64,000 nucleotides of DNA, from NCBI RefSeq assembly GCF_947501405.1, contig NZ_CANMVK010000001.1:434001-498000 (forward strand), given 5' to 3'. Below the pieces are notes generated by a model, which searched no databases, was not told where the DNA came from, and saw only the letters and a list, made by a program, of their open reading frames with translations. This stretch comes from an uncultured Hoeflea sp. (GTDB taxonomy: Bacteria > Pseudomonadota > Alphaproteobacteria > Rhizobiales > Rhizobiaceae). This document shows, piece after piece, positions 34,756 to 43,472 of the stretch; position 1 is the stretch's first letter; the number at the start of each line of letters is the position of its first letter. The translations under genes and the position numbers were made by a program.

Positions 34756-35811
34756 TCAGGCAGCAGCCGATTCGTGATCCACGGGTGTCACCATGGCGGC
34801 GATGACTTCATTGATGTCGAGCCCGCCGATCGGCTTGCCGTCCTCATCAACCACATGGGCCATGGAAATCCCGCCGTCGGTCATCTTCTTGGCGGCCACT
34901 TCCAGCACCGTGCCCTGGACAATCGCCATGCCCTGGGGTTCGCCGCTGAGCGGCGTCATCACCATCTCGGCGGAGATGACGCGGCCGCGGTTGACCTCGC
35001 GTACGAAGCTGGAAATGTACTCATCCGCCGGATGCAACACGATTTCCTGCTTGGTGCCCTGCTGAACCACTTCGCCATCGCGCAGGATGGCGATGCGATC
35101 GCCAAGGCGCAAGGCTTCATCAAGGTCATGGGTGATGAAGACGACGGTTTTGCGGATTTCCTTCTGCAGATCCAACAGCACGGTCTGCATATCCATACGG
35201 ATCAGCGGATCCAGCGCCGAAAACGCCTCATCCATCAGCAGGATCGGCGCGTCATTGGTCAGCGCCCGGGCCAGGCCCACGCGCTGCTGCATGCCGCCCG
35301 AGAGCTGATTGGGATAATTGTCCTCGAAACCATCCAGGCCGACGCGGGAAATCCAGCGTCTTGCCTGTTTCTCTTGCTCTTCACGCGGGACGCCCTGGAT
35401 CTCCAGGCCGTAAACCGAGTTTTCGAGCACCGTGCGGTGCGGCAGAAGCGCGAACTTCTGAAACACCATGGCGGTGTTCTGGCGGCGGAACTCGCGGAGT
35501 TCCGCCTCGTTCATCTTCACCACATCCTCGTCACCAACGATGACTTCGCCCGCGGTCGGATCGATCAGCCGGTTGATGTGGCGGATCAGCGTTGATTTTC
35601 CGGAGCCGGACAGGCCCATGACAACCTGAATACCGCCGCCGGGCATTTCGATGTTGATGTCCTTGAGACCGAGCACGTGACTGTGCTTCTCGTTCAGCTC
35701 GGTCTTGGTCATCCCGCCTTTGACAGCGTCGATATAGGCTTCGGGATTGCTGCCGAAAATCTTGTAGAGATTACGGATGCTGATCCCGCTCCCGATGGAT
35801 TGCTTAACCAT
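34756..35811 (-). CDS. betaine/choline ABC transporter ATP-binding protein (ProV/ChoV-like)
   Basis: A 351-residue ATPase. Walker A is GLSGSGKSTL, the signature LSGGMQQRVGLARAL, Walker B ILLMDEAFSALDP, and the switch His is in FITHD. Two CBS-like regions fill the C-terminus (after about 270), as in osmolyte-type quaternary amine importers. The N-terminal extension GISIRNLYKIFGSNPEAYID is typical of ProV. The ATG at 35811 sits in the last codons of the permease (8-nt overlap) with GGAGGT just before it. The CBS part may sense ionic strength. Confidence 0.92.
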   Translation of the reverse strand: MVKQSIGSGISIRNLYKIFGSNPEAYIDAVKGGMTKTELNEKHSHVLGLKDINIEMPGGGIQVVMGLSGSGKSTLIRHINRLIDPTAGEVIVGDEDVVKMNEAELREFRRQNTAMVFQKFALLPHRTVLENSVYGLEIQGVPREEQEKQARRWISRVGLDGFEDNYPNQLSGGMQQRVGLARALTNDAPILLMDEAFSALDPLIRMDMQTVLLDLQKEIRKTVVFITHDLDEALRLGDRIAILRDGEVVQQGTKQEIVLHPADEYISSFVREVNRGRVISAEMVMTPLSGEPQGMAIVQGTVLEVAAKKMTDGGISMAHVVDEDGKPIGGLDINEVIAAMVTPVDHESAAA

Positions 35812-36691
35812 GGACCACCTCCAGGTGACGCTGTAGGCGCTTGCCGTAAGCCTGGCTGGCGCGGTCGAAGATAATGGCGATGCCGACAATGGCGAGGCCA
35901 TTGAACATGCCGAGAGTGAAGTACTGGTTGGCAATCGCCTTGAGCACCGGCTGGCCGAGGCCCTGAACGCCGATCATCGAGGCCACAACGACCATGGCCA
36001 GCGCCATCATGATGGTCTGGTTGATGCCGGCCATGATGGTCGGCAGCGCCAGCGGCATCTGCACGTTCTTGAGCCGCTGCCAGTTGGAGGAGCCGAAGGC
36101 GTCTGCGGCTTCCAGCACGTCCTTGTCGACGAGGCGGATACCCAGATTGGTCAACCGGATGATTGGTGGAATGGCGTAGATCACCACGGCCAGCAGCCCC
36201 GGCACCTTGCCGATACCCAGCAACATGACCACCGGGATCAGATAAACGAAGCTCGGCATGGTCTGCATGACGTCGAGAATTGGATTGACGATCGACTGCA
36301 GCCGGTTGGAGCGGGACATGCCGATGCCGATCGGGATGCCGATCACAATGGCAAGCAGCGTACAGACGAACGTCATGGCGATCGTCTTCATGGTGTCGTC
36401 CCACATATCGAAGAAACCGATAAGCAGAAGCGTAATGATCGAACCGGCGGTGATCTTCCACGACCGGCTGGCAATCCAGACAAGGCCGCCGATGATCAGC
36501 AAGATAACCGGCCACGGCGTGTTGGTCATGAAGCGTTCGGAATAGATCAGAAACCAGCGTACCGGCTCAAACATGAGCTCGATCGCTTCGCCATATTCTC
36601 GCGTAAAGTTTCGAAACCCTTCGTCAATGCCCTTTTTGAGCGCCCTGAGCGCTTCGTCGTTCATATGCGGAAAACTGCTGAGCCAGTCCAT
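35804..36691 (-). CDS. betaine/choline ABC transporter permease (ProW/ChoW-like)
   Basis: A 295-residue permease with about six to seven membrane helices and the coupling-helix region EAADAFGSSNWQRLKNVQMPLALPTIMAG. The N-terminus has an amphipathic stretch before the first helix (about 45-70). It forms the channel through which the binding protein delivers substrate. It precedes and overlaps the ATPase gene. It is separated from the binding protein gene by a strong hairpin. Confidence 0.92.
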   Translation of the reverse strand: MDWLSSFPHMNDEALRALKKGIDEGFRNFTREYGEAIELMFEPVRWFLIYSERFMTNTPWPVILLIIGGLVWIASRSWKITAGSIITLLLIGFFDMWDDTMKTIAMTFVCTLLAIVIGIPIGIGMSRSNRLQSIVNPILDVMQTMPSFVYLIPVVMLLGIGKVPGLLAVVIYAIPPIIRLTNLGIRLVDKDVLEAADAFGSSNWQRLKNVQMPLALPTIMAGINQTIMMALAMVVVASMIGVQGLGQPVLKAIANQYFTLGMFNGLAIVGIAIIFDRASQAYGKRLQRHLEVVHG

Positions 36692-36774
36692 GCATCCGAT
36701 CCCCTGGTGATTTTTGATTCTTTAGTCGTCCGGGCCGGGTTCCCTCGGAAAAACGAACCCGCCCGCCCTCATGA

Positions 36775-36801
36775 AAAGGGCGGCCTCTTGGGCCGCCCTT
36801 T
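36775..36801 (-). terminator. intercistronic hairpin between binding protein and permease genes
   Basis: A perfect 11-bp stem (AAAGGGCGGCC paired with GGCCGCCCTTT, 5-nt loop), 12 bp past the binding protein stop and followed by TTTT on the minus strand. It is probably a partial terminator or RNA-stabilising element that keeps the binding protein in excess over the permease and ATPase. Confidence 0.8.
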
Positions 36802-36812
36802 CTAGGATGATG

Positions 36813-37823
36813 TTACATCATGCCCTTCTTGACCTTGGCGGCCACCTCATCGGAGACCCACTCGGTCCAGATGTCTTCATTGTTCTTGATGAAGTATTCC
36901 GCACCCTCTTCGCCGGTTGCCTGGTTGTCGGTCATCCAGGCGAGCAGCACGTTGACGGTCTGGTTTTCCCAGGAACGGGCCTTGAGATAATCCATGGCCG
37001 GGCCGGCGCGATCGGCGAAATCCTTGGTCACAACGGTGTAGACCTCAGACTTTGCCCAGGCATTCGGCTTGGGATCGGCGCAATCGAGAACTGCGGTGCA
37101 GGCTTCCCAATGCTCCTTGTCATGCTCGACGCCATGGTCAAGCTTGACCATTTCGTACTTGCCCAGGATCGAAGTCGGAGCCCAGTAGTAGCCGAGCCAG
37201 CCTTCTTCACGTGAATAAGCCTTGGCAATGGAGCCGTCGAGGCCCGCTGCGGAACCGGTGTCGAGAAGCCGGAAGCCCTTGTCCTCGGCGCCATAGGCCG
37301 TGAACAGGTTGCCGGTGGTAATCTGGCAGTTCCAGCCCGCCGGGCAGTTGTGAACCACGCCCTTGGCCGGGTCTTCAGGATCCGGGAAAAGGTCAGGCCG
37401 CGCCAGCGCATCGTTGATCGACTTGATGTCGGGATTGGCGTCGGCGAGATATTTCGGAATCCACCAGCCTTCAACGCCGCCTTCGGACAGCGATTCGGAT
37501 GCGTAGACCAGCTTGCCTTCTTCAACGGCCTTGTCGAGCACGTCGCGCATGGAGTTGATCCAGGCTTCCGGAGCCACATCGGGCTCTTTCTTTTCGGTCA
37601 TCGAGGTGAGGGTCGGCATGGTGTCGCCCGGGACCAGTTCGACTTCACAGCCATAGCCCTCGGCGAGAATGATCTTGTCGATCTGGGCCAGAACTTCGGC
37701 GGACTGCCAGTTCATGTTGGCCACGGTGACACGGCCGCATTCGCTGTGCGAAGCGGCTTGTGCGGCGCCGGCGAAGCCCATCAGGCCGGCGGCGAGAACG
37801 GTGGAAGCGAGAAGCTTCTTCAT
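36813..37823 (-). CDS. betaine/choline ABC transporter substrate-binding protein
   Basis: A 336-residue periplasmic protein. The signal peptide is MKKLLASTVLAAGLMGFAGAAQA. The OpuAC-like fold carries aromatic residues suited to a cation-pi cage for quaternary amines (ANMNWQSAEVL, EAWINS, EGWWIPKY, GWLGYYWAPT). GGGAGG lies about 9 nt before the ATG. It is first in the operon. Glycine betaine, choline or proline betaine are possible ligands; the neighbouring bmt favours betaine. Confidence 0.9.
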   Translation of the reverse strand: MKKLLASTVLAAGLMGFAGAAQAASHSECGRVTVANMNWQSAEVLAQIDKIILAEGYGCEVELVPGDTMPTLTSMTEKKEPDVAPEAWINSMRDVLDKAVEEGKLVYASESLSEGGVEGWWIPKYLADANPDIKSINDALARPDLFPDPEDPAKGVVHNCPAGWNCQITTGNLFTAYGAEDKGFRLLDTGSAAGLDGSIAKAYSREEGWLGYYWAPTSILGKYEMVKLDHGVEHDKEHWEACTAVLDCADPKPNAWAKSEVYTVVTKDFADRAGPAMDYLKARSWENQTVNVLLAWMTDNQATGEEGAEYFIKNNEDIWTEWVSDEVAAKVKKGMM

Positions 37824-38317
37824 ATGTAAGACCTCCCAGTCTCATTTGCAGTGCTTGTTCCGATTTTCGGCAAGCCCGGCGACTGCGCATACCGGATACC
37901 GATGGAATTGAAGGCACGTCGCCTCTCGGTCATTCAAGACCAAAGCCTGCGCCTTTTACGACGCAAAGACGACATCAAGTGTCGTGAAAACGTCACGCGG
38001 AACCCTGTCGCGCTTCGCCTGCGAGTTGATATGCCTGTGACTAGGGTAAGGTCTTGGCTGGAGAAATCAACAGCAACCTCGAGATTTTGCAGCCACCGGT
38101 CGCATCCGTGCCGGTTGTGCGAAGCGCGCAAGGTTTAACGCGATAAATACGTCAATTCATGATTGCTTAGGGTTTCAATAACTCTCCGGTAACGATGTCC
38201 GGGTTAAACCTCTTCTCACGGCGGGGGACAACCGCCGACCATTCCGGCTCAGGTATTGCGTACCGGGATGTCGCGATCCTCGCGCGTTTTTGTGGGGACG
38301 CCAGGTGTATTTTGGCG

Positions 38318-38347
38318 GGCCGCCCAGATCGAATGATCCGGGCGGCC
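38318..38347. other. long stem-loop in intergenic DNA
   Basis: GGCCGCCC-A-GATC-GAAT-GATC-C-GGGCGGCC: a 12-bp stem interrupted by one A/C mismatch, with a 4-nt loop. On the plus strand it is followed by TTCGCATTTTC. It could be a terminator or part of a small RNA; no gene is visible that it would end. Confidence 0.5.
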
Positions 38348-38530
38348 TTCGCATTTTCAATGGGTTGGCGTGGCTCGGCACGGCTCTGCGCGGTCCCGCT
38401 CACAGGTTCCATGGCCATTTGCAGCCGGGTGGGCTCGAGGCGAAGGCTGCCAAGCATTCCGTTGCCGTCGGGGCAGGACAATGACCGGCTCCACCGGAGC
38501 AGTCAAAGCCGAAGCGCCAGGAAAGCCGCA

Positions 38531-38562
38531 ACGAAAAAGGCCGGACGATTGCCCGTCCGGCC
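38531..38562 (-). terminator. rho-independent terminator after a small minus-strand gene
   Basis: A perfect 9-bp stem (GGCCGGACG paired with CGTCCGGCC, 6-nt loop) is followed on the minus strand by TTTTT. It lies 78 bp past the stop of the 43-codon gene at 38640-38771 and supports that gene being transcribed. Confidence 0.8.
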
Positions 38563-38639
38563 CCTCTCAATGGTGTCGTGCTGCGCTCAATGCCGAAGCC
38601 TCGAAAAAAGCCGCGGCACGGCGTTCAGAAACCTGCCGG

Positions 38640-38771
38640 TCAGCCTGCCGACGAGGTCTTGATGATGTTGGTGAGGCCGCGAAAACGGCGCTTGGGAGCG
38701 GCTTTGTCCGCCGGAAGCACGCCGTTCCAAGCGATTTGCACGCTATTGGCAGAATTGAATACGTAAAGCAT
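38640..38771 (-). CDS. small protein, 43 residues, unknown function
   Basis: It reads MLYVFNSANSVQIAWNGVLP and ADKAAPKRRFRGLTNIIKTS, ending SAG. The Shine-Dalgarno GGAAGGA lies 7 nt before the ATG, and a strong terminator follows the stop. The sequence has an N-terminal beta-like part and a basic middle (APKRRFRG). Because it is so short it is easily missed. I recognise no family. It stands alone between the transporter promoter region and cobQ, which is transcribed the other way. Confidence 0.6.
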   Translation of the reverse strand: MLYVFNSANSVQIAWNGVLPADKAAPKRRFRGLTNIIKTSSAG

Positions 38772-39002
38772 CGCGATGTCCTTCCGTCTTGTGTCTCGTT
38801 ATGGGTCCAAATGGCGCTCGCCATCTCTTGCTGCTCTATGCCCATCGCAGGGCGCGAGATGCGTTGAAACCGCCATGGCATGTCGCTTTTCAGATGCCGG
38901 ATATCTTTCCGGATCGAAAACCGGATTTGCGGTTAAGCCATGGTTAACAAACCGCCCCTTCAGCCCTTTTTTGCAGGGCGCGGCGGTGCTATCGAAAGCA
39001 CC

Positions 39003-40469
39003 ATGGCACGGGCGTTGATGTTTCAGGGAACAGGGTCGGATGTCGGCAAGACCGTGCTGGTGGCGGGGTTTTGCCGACTGGCGGCCAACCGTGGTCTGAA
39101 GGTGCGGCCGTTCAAGCCGCAAAACATGTCCAACAACGCCGCAGTCGCCGAGGATGGCGGTGAAATCGGCCGCGCCCAATGGCTGCAGGCACTGGCCTGC
39201 CGGACGCCCGCGAGCATCCATATGAATCCGGTTTTGCTCAAGCCGCAGTCGGAAACCGGGTCGCAGGTGGTGGTGCAGGGCGAGGTGCGCGGCCAGGCGC
39301 GGGGCCGTGACTACCAGGCGCTCAAACCCAAGCTGATGGCCGCGGTGACGGACAGTTTCGCCAGGGTCTCGACTGAAGCCGATCTGGTGCTGGTGGAGGG
39401 CGCGGGCTCGCCCGCCGAGATCAATCTGCGCGCCGGCGACATTGCCAATATGGGATTTGCGACATCGGCCGGGGTTCCGGTGGTGCTGGTCGGCGACATC
39501 GACCGGGGAGGGGTGATCGCCTCGATCGTCGGCACCCATACAATCCTGCCGGAACGCGACCGCGCGATGATCGCCGGCTATCTGATCAACAAGTTTCGCG
39601 GCGATGTCAGCCTGTTCGATGAAGGGATTTCTGCCATCGAAAGCTTCACGGGCTGGCCCTGTTTCGGTGTCGTACCATGGCTCAAATCCGCTGCGAGGCT
39701 GCCGGCCGAGGATTCGGTGGCGCTGGAGCGGCTGGCGCGGGGCAAGCCGGGCGCGTTGAAGGTGGCAGTGCCGGTGTTGTCGCGGATTGCCAATTTCGAT
39801 GATTTCGATCCGCTTGAAGCCGAACCCGATGTCGAATTGGTGTTTGTGCGTCCCGGCGAACCGCTGCCAAATGACGCGGGGCTGGTGGTGCTGCCCGGTT
39901 CGAAGTCCACAATTTCTGATCTGGCCGATCTGCGCCATCAGGGCTGGGACAGGGATCTCGTGGCTCATCACCGGCGCGGCGGCCGGATCATCGGTATCTG
40001 CGGCGGTTATCAGATGCTGGGCCGCAAGGTCAGTGATCCGCTGGCGCTCGAAGGGGGGGGCACCGAAGCGGAAGGGCTTGGGCTCTTGGACATCGAGACC
40101 GAGATGGCGCCGGAAAAGACCGTGCGCAACATCGAGGCGCGGTCGGCCGAGCATGGCGTGCCGCTTTCGGGCTATGAAATCCACCTCGGTTTGAGCCATG
40201 GGCCCGATTGCGCCCGGCCGATGACGATGCTCGATGGACGGCCGGATGGCGCGATGTCGCCCGATGGCCAGGTTGCTGGTACTTACCTGCACGGGCTGTT
40301 TGGTTCGGACGCCTATCGGGCGCGGCTGCTGGCGAGCTTCGGGATCACCGGCGGTGAACTTAATTACGCCGCGGATGTCGACGCCGCGCTTGACGAGATC
40401 GCTGCTGAACTGGACCGGCTGGTGGGTTTTGACTGGATGCTTGGGCTTGCCGGCTCCACCGGTCGTTGA
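39003..40469 (+). CDS. cobQ: cobyric acid synthase
   Basis: A 488-residue amidotransferase from the ATG at 39003 ([16 protein letters not shown]), the usual family start; an upstream ATG at 38940 adds 21 atypical residues. The ATP-binding dethiobiotin-synthetase-like half has GTGSDVGKT and [13 protein letters not shown]. The class-I glutaminase half has ICGGYQMLG with the catalytic Cys, and a late His in [10 protein letters not shown]. It amidates the b, d, e and g side chains of adenosylcobyrinic acid diamide. It lies upstream of the cobalamin riboswitch, not controlled by it. Confidence 0.96.
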   Translation: MARALMFQGTGSDVGKTVLVAGFCRLAANRGLKVRPFKPQNMSNNAAVAEDGGEIGRAQWLQALACRTPASIHMNPVLLKPQSETGSQVVVQGEVRGQARGRDYQALKPKLMAAVTDSFARVSTEADLVLVEGAGSPAEINLRAGDIANMGFATSAGVPVVLVGDIDRGGVIASIVGTHTILPERDRAMIAGYLINKFRGDVSLFDEGISAIESFTGWPCFGVVPWLKSAARLPAEDSVALERLARGKPGALKVAVPVLSRIANFDDFDPLEAEPDVELVFVRPGEPLPNDAGLVVLPGSKSTISDLADLRHQGWDRDLVAHHRRGGRIIGICGGYQMLGRKVSDPLALEGGGTEAEGLGLLDIETEMAPEKTVRNIEARSAEHGVPLSGYEIHLGLSHGPDCARPMTMLDGRPDGAMSPDGQVAGTYLHGLFGSDAYRARLLASFGITGGELNYAADVDAALDEIAAELDRLVGFDWMLGLAGSTGR

Positions 40470-40535
40470 TGAAGCGGGCGATGGCGCAATCCAGATTGAC
40501 AGTGCCAGGCGGGGTGCCTATCAGTTGTGATCCGA

Positions 40536-40880
40536 ATGGTTCCGGAAAGCCAAGTTGTCTTTCGGGATGAAAAGGGAATGCGACGGGGTGGACCCAAGCC
40601 GGGCATCCTTATCGCAGCCGACCCCGCGACTGTAGAGCGGCGAGGCGAATGTCACCGGCCCGGCGGGCCCGGATGACGGGAAAACAATGGTGTTTGACCG
40701 TGATCTTACTCACCGGACCGGATGAAGCCACTGATGTGGCGGCATGATCAACCGGCGCGGACGCCTCTTTGTCTACGAATCGTCCCGTTTTCATGACCGC
40801 CGGCGGCATCGGGAAGGCCGGCATTTGCCGCTGTGCGACGGATATGTCGCACGCGACCCGCGAGCCAGGAGACCTGCCAT
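40536..40880 (+). ncRNA. cobalamin (B12) riboswitch, enlarged
   Basis: In order: GGTTCCGG, GATGAAAAGGGAAT, the GGGGT...ACCCCGCGACTGTA block with CGGCGAG, GAAGCCACTGATGTGGC, GGGAAGG, and the B12 box GAGCCAGGAGACCTGCC ending near 40878. These are the conserved pieces of the cobalamin riboswitch core, spread over about 340 nt rather than the usual 200 because two variable arms are longer. A GGGAGA/TCTCCC hairpin lies just after it (about 40908-40924). It should turn off cbtB and the downstream cobalt/cobalamin genes when adenosylcobalamin is plentiful. Confidence 0.92.
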
Positions 40881-40945
40881 TCGCCTCGGGTAAGACCCGG
40901 ACCTTTGGGAGAGGTATTCTCCCGGAGCCATTCACGGAGGTTGTC

Positions 40946-41125
40946 ATGGCTGTCAAAACTGCTTCGCTTTCCCTAACCGATCGCATCGGTGCGCGCACCG
41001 TTGCCGGGCTGATGGCGCTGGTCATCGGCTCGATCCTGGTGTTCGGAGTTGGTCTCGCCAACTCGCAGACGCTGCACGATGCGGCGCACGACACCCGGCA
41101 TTCCTACGGCTTTCCCTGCCACTAG
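40946..41125 (+). CDS. cbtB: CbtB, cobalt transporter small subunit
   Basis: A 59-residue protein with one membrane helix (TVAGLMALVIGSILVFGVGLA) and a C-terminal His-rich motif (LHDAAHDTRHSYGFPCH) that can bind cobalt. GGAGGT lies 5 nt before the ATG. It is the first gene after the cobalamin riboswitch and 12 bp before cbtA. CbtAB is a predicted B12-controlled cobalt uptake system. Confidence 0.93.
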   Translation: MAVKTASLSLTDRIGARTVAGLMALVIGSILVFGVGLANSQTLHDAAHDTRHSYGFPCH

Positions 41126-41137
41126 GGGAAATCCATC

Positions 41138-41869
41138 ATGATTGTCAGGTTTCTCCTGGCGGCGCTGGCCGCCGGGCTCATTGCCGGTTTGGCGATGACG
41201 CCCGCCCAATATGGCAAAACCATCCCGCTGATCATGCAGGCCGAGGCCTATGAGAATGGTGAAGCGGGCCACGATCACCATGCCCCGGATTCGTCCGGCG
41301 CGACGACGGCGGATGACGGCCATGCCCATAGCCATGGCGACGGCGAGTCCGTGCTTGGATTCGGCCGGTTCGGCAATACGGTTCTCGCCAACATCGTCGC
41401 CGGGTGCGGCTTTGCGCTGATGCTGGCGGCCGTGGCACTGCTGACTGGGATCGAATTTCCGGTTGGCCGCGAGGGCCTGATACGGGGGCTTGTGCTCGGC
41501 GCGGGCGCCTGGTTCTCGGTCCAGCTTGCGCCCTCCTTCGGGCTGCCTCCGGCGGTGCCCGGGTTTCCCTATGCCGATCTTGGCGACCGGCAGACCTGGT
41601 GGATGCTCACGGTGGCGGCCTCCGCTGCCGGGTTGTGGCTGCTGGCGCTCAGGCCTGAATGGATCGTCAAGGCTGTGGGGCTCGCGATCATTGCCGCCCC
41701 GCATCTGTGGGGAGCGCCGGTGCCAGAGGACATCGTCAGCAATGTTCCCGCCTATATCGCCTCAGCCTATGCGGCAGCGTCGCTGGCCACGACACTGTTC
41801 TTCTGGCTATTGCTCGGCGGGGCGCTGGGGGTGTTCATGGCCCGGGCGGCGGGGAGCCGGCCGGCGTGA
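41138..41869 (+). CDS. cbtA: CbtA, cobalt transporter main subunit
   Basis: A 243-residue protein with about six membrane segments. A His-rich region ([20 protein letters not shown], then SHGDGES) follows the first segment and could bind cobalt in the periplasm. [21 protein letters not shown] near the end is typical of CbtA. It works with CbtB under riboswitch control. Its stop overlaps the GTG start of cobU. Confidence 0.93.
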   Translation: MIVRFLLAALAAGLIAGLAMTPAQYGKTIPLIMQAEAYENGEAGHDHHAPDSSGATTADDGHAHSHGDGESVLGFGRFGNTVLANIVAGCGFALMLAAVALLTGIEFPVGREGLIRGLVLGAGAWFSVQLAPSFGLPPAVPGFPYADLGDRQTWWMLTVAASAAGLWLLALRPEWIVKAVGLAIIAAPHLWGAPVPEDIVSNVPAYIASAYAAASLATTLFFWLLLGGALGVFMARAAGSRPA

Positions 41870-42390
41870 GTACGCCGCTCAAACCGGTCACGCTGGTGCT
41901 TGGCGGGGCACGCTCGGGCAAATCGGCTTTCGCCGAACGCATGGTCGAAGCCGCATCCGCGGAACGGCTTTACATTGCCACCGGCCAGGCCTGGGACGAC
42001 GAGATGCGTGACCGCATCGCCGGGCACCGGAACCGCCGGGGCAGCGGCTGGCACACCGTCGAGGCGCCACTCGATCTGGTCACAGCACTTGATGCCAACA
42101 CACGGGCAGGCAGGCCGGTGCTGGTCGATTGCCTGACGCTTTGGATGACCAATCTGATGCTTGGCGAGCACGATATCGCCGCTGAATTCGACCGCTTGCG
42201 TGCAGCGATCCCGTCGCTTGAAACGCCGGTCGTCTTTGTCTCCAACGAGGTGGGTCTCGGCATTGTGCCGGACAACGCCATGGCGCGGGCGTTTCGCGAC
42301 CATGCCGGCCATCTCCACCAATCCATTGCGGGCCTGGCAGACGAAGTCTATTTCGTCGCCGCCGGCCTGCCTCTCAAAATGAAGGGCTGA
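41866..42390 (+). CDS. cobU: bifunctional adenosylcobinamide kinase / adenosylcobinamide-phosphate guanylyltransferase
   Basis: A 174-residue protein with a GTG start overlapping the cbtA stop (GTGA). The P-loop is [15 protein letters not shown]; later come AGHRNRRG with the guanylylated His, [13 protein letters not shown] and [12 protein letters not shown]. It phosphorylates adenosylcobinamide and transfers GMP, forming AdoCbi-GDP for the nucleotide-loop step. It is called cobP in the pseudomonad naming. Confidence 0.95.
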   Translation: MSTPLKPVTLVLGGARSGKSAFAERMVEAASAERLYIATGQAWDDEMRDRIAGHRNRRGSGWHTVEAPLDLVTALDANTRAGRPVLVDCLTLWMTNLMLGEHDIAAEFDRLRAAIPSLETPVVFVSNEVGLGIVPDNAMARAFRDHAGHLHQSIAGLADEVYFVAAGLPLKMKG

Positions 42391-42394
42391 CGCC

Positions 42395-43447
42395 ATGAAT
42401 GGAACCAAGATTCCCGCCACCGTGATCACCGGTTTTCTGGGCGCGGGCAAGACCACGCTGATCCGCCACATGCTGGCCAACGCCAATGGCAAGCGAATCG
42501 CGCTGATCATCAATGAATTCGGCGATCTCGGCGTCGATGGCGACGTGCTCAAGGGCTGCGGCGACGAGGTCTGCTCCGAAGACGATATCGTGGAGCTCAC
42601 CAATGGCTGCATCTGCTGCACGGTGGCCGACGATTTCATTCCGACCATGGAGCAATTGCTGGCGCGCGAAAACCGCCCCGACCATATCGTCATCGAAACC
42701 TCGGGCCTGGCGCTGCCGCAGCCGCTGGTCGCGGCCTTCAACTGGCCGGGCATCAAGACGCAAGTCACCGTCGATGGCGTGGTGACCGTGGTTGACAGCG
42801 CGGCGGTGACCGCCGGGCGGTTCGCGCATGATCACGACAAGCTTGACGCTCAACGGCAGGCCGATGCGGAACTCGATCATGAAAGCCCGCTCGAGGAGTT
42901 GTTCGAGGACCAGTTGACCGCAGCCGACCTGATCGTGCTCAACAAGGCAGATTTGATCAGTGACGACGATCTCAATGGTGTCCGCGAGGGCATTTTCGGC
43001 CACCTCAGCCGCAAGCCGGCGATGATTGCGGCCCGACAGGGCGAGGTGGCGCCGGAAGTGCTGCTGGGCTTGGGCGTCGGCACCGAGGATGATATCGACA
43101 ACCGCAAATCGCACCATGAGCTTCACCATGCCGACGGCCATGAGCATGACCATGACGAGTTCGAAAGCTTCGTGGTGTCGCTCGGCACCGTCGGTGACAT
43201 GGCGGGATTTACCGAAGGTCTCAAGGCGGTGATCGCCAAGCATGATGTGCTGCGGCTCAAGGGGTTTGCCGATGTGGCGGGCAAGCCGATGCGGCAGGTG
43301 ATCCAGGCGGTGGGCGGCCGTATCGACACCCATTTCGACCGGCCCTGGGCGAAGAATGAGCCCCGGGAAACCCGGCTGGTGGTGATTGGCCTGCACGACA
43401 TTGACGAGACGTCGATCCGCGAGAGCCTGGCGCAATTGGCCGGCTGA
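42395..43447 (+). CDS. cobW: CobW GTPase, metal chaperone
   Basis: A 350-residue COG0523 GTPase. The P-loop is GFLGAGKTTLIRH, the metal-binding CxCC motif is NGCICC, and the guanine-recognition motif is LNKADL. A His/Asp-rich insert (HHELHHADGHEHDHDEFE) before the C-terminal CobW_C domain binds metal. CobW is linked to cobalt delivery in the cobalt-late pathway, usually next to cobN as here. It lies 4 bp after cobU. Confidence 0.95.
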   Translation: MNGTKIPATVITGFLGAGKTTLIRHMLANANGKRIALIINEFGDLGVDGDVLKGCGDEVCSEDDIVELTNGCICCTVADDFIPTMEQLLARENRPDHIVIETSGLALPQPLVAAFNWPGIKTQVTVDGVVTVVDSAAVTAGRFAHDHDKLDAQRQADAELDHESPLEELFEDQLTAADLIVLNKADLISDDDLNGVREGIFGHLSRKPAMIAARQGEVAPEVLLGLGVGTEDDIDNRKSHHELHHADGHEHDHDEFESFVVSLGTVGDMAGFTEGLKAVIAKHDVLRLKGFADVAGKPMRQVIQAVGGRIDTHFDRPWAKNEPRETRLVVIGLHDIDETSIRESLAQLAG

Positions 43448-43472
43448 TCGGGCTTCCGGGGAGGGCGTCGTC

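Larger units (their letters stand above)
37824..38639. other. long intergenic region with structured repeats
   Basis: About 0.8 kb with no supported protein gene. The part next to 37823 must hold the transporter promoter. It contains two strong stem-loops: one at 38318-38347 and the terminator at 38531-38562. Reading frames here look like noise: no ribosome binding site and no family-like sequence. A small RNA is possible. Confidence 0.4.

Noticed and set aside
38167-38481. 104-codon minus-strand frame in the long intergenic region
   Set aside because: No ribosome binding site, biased low-complexity sequence, and it crosses a strong stem-loop.
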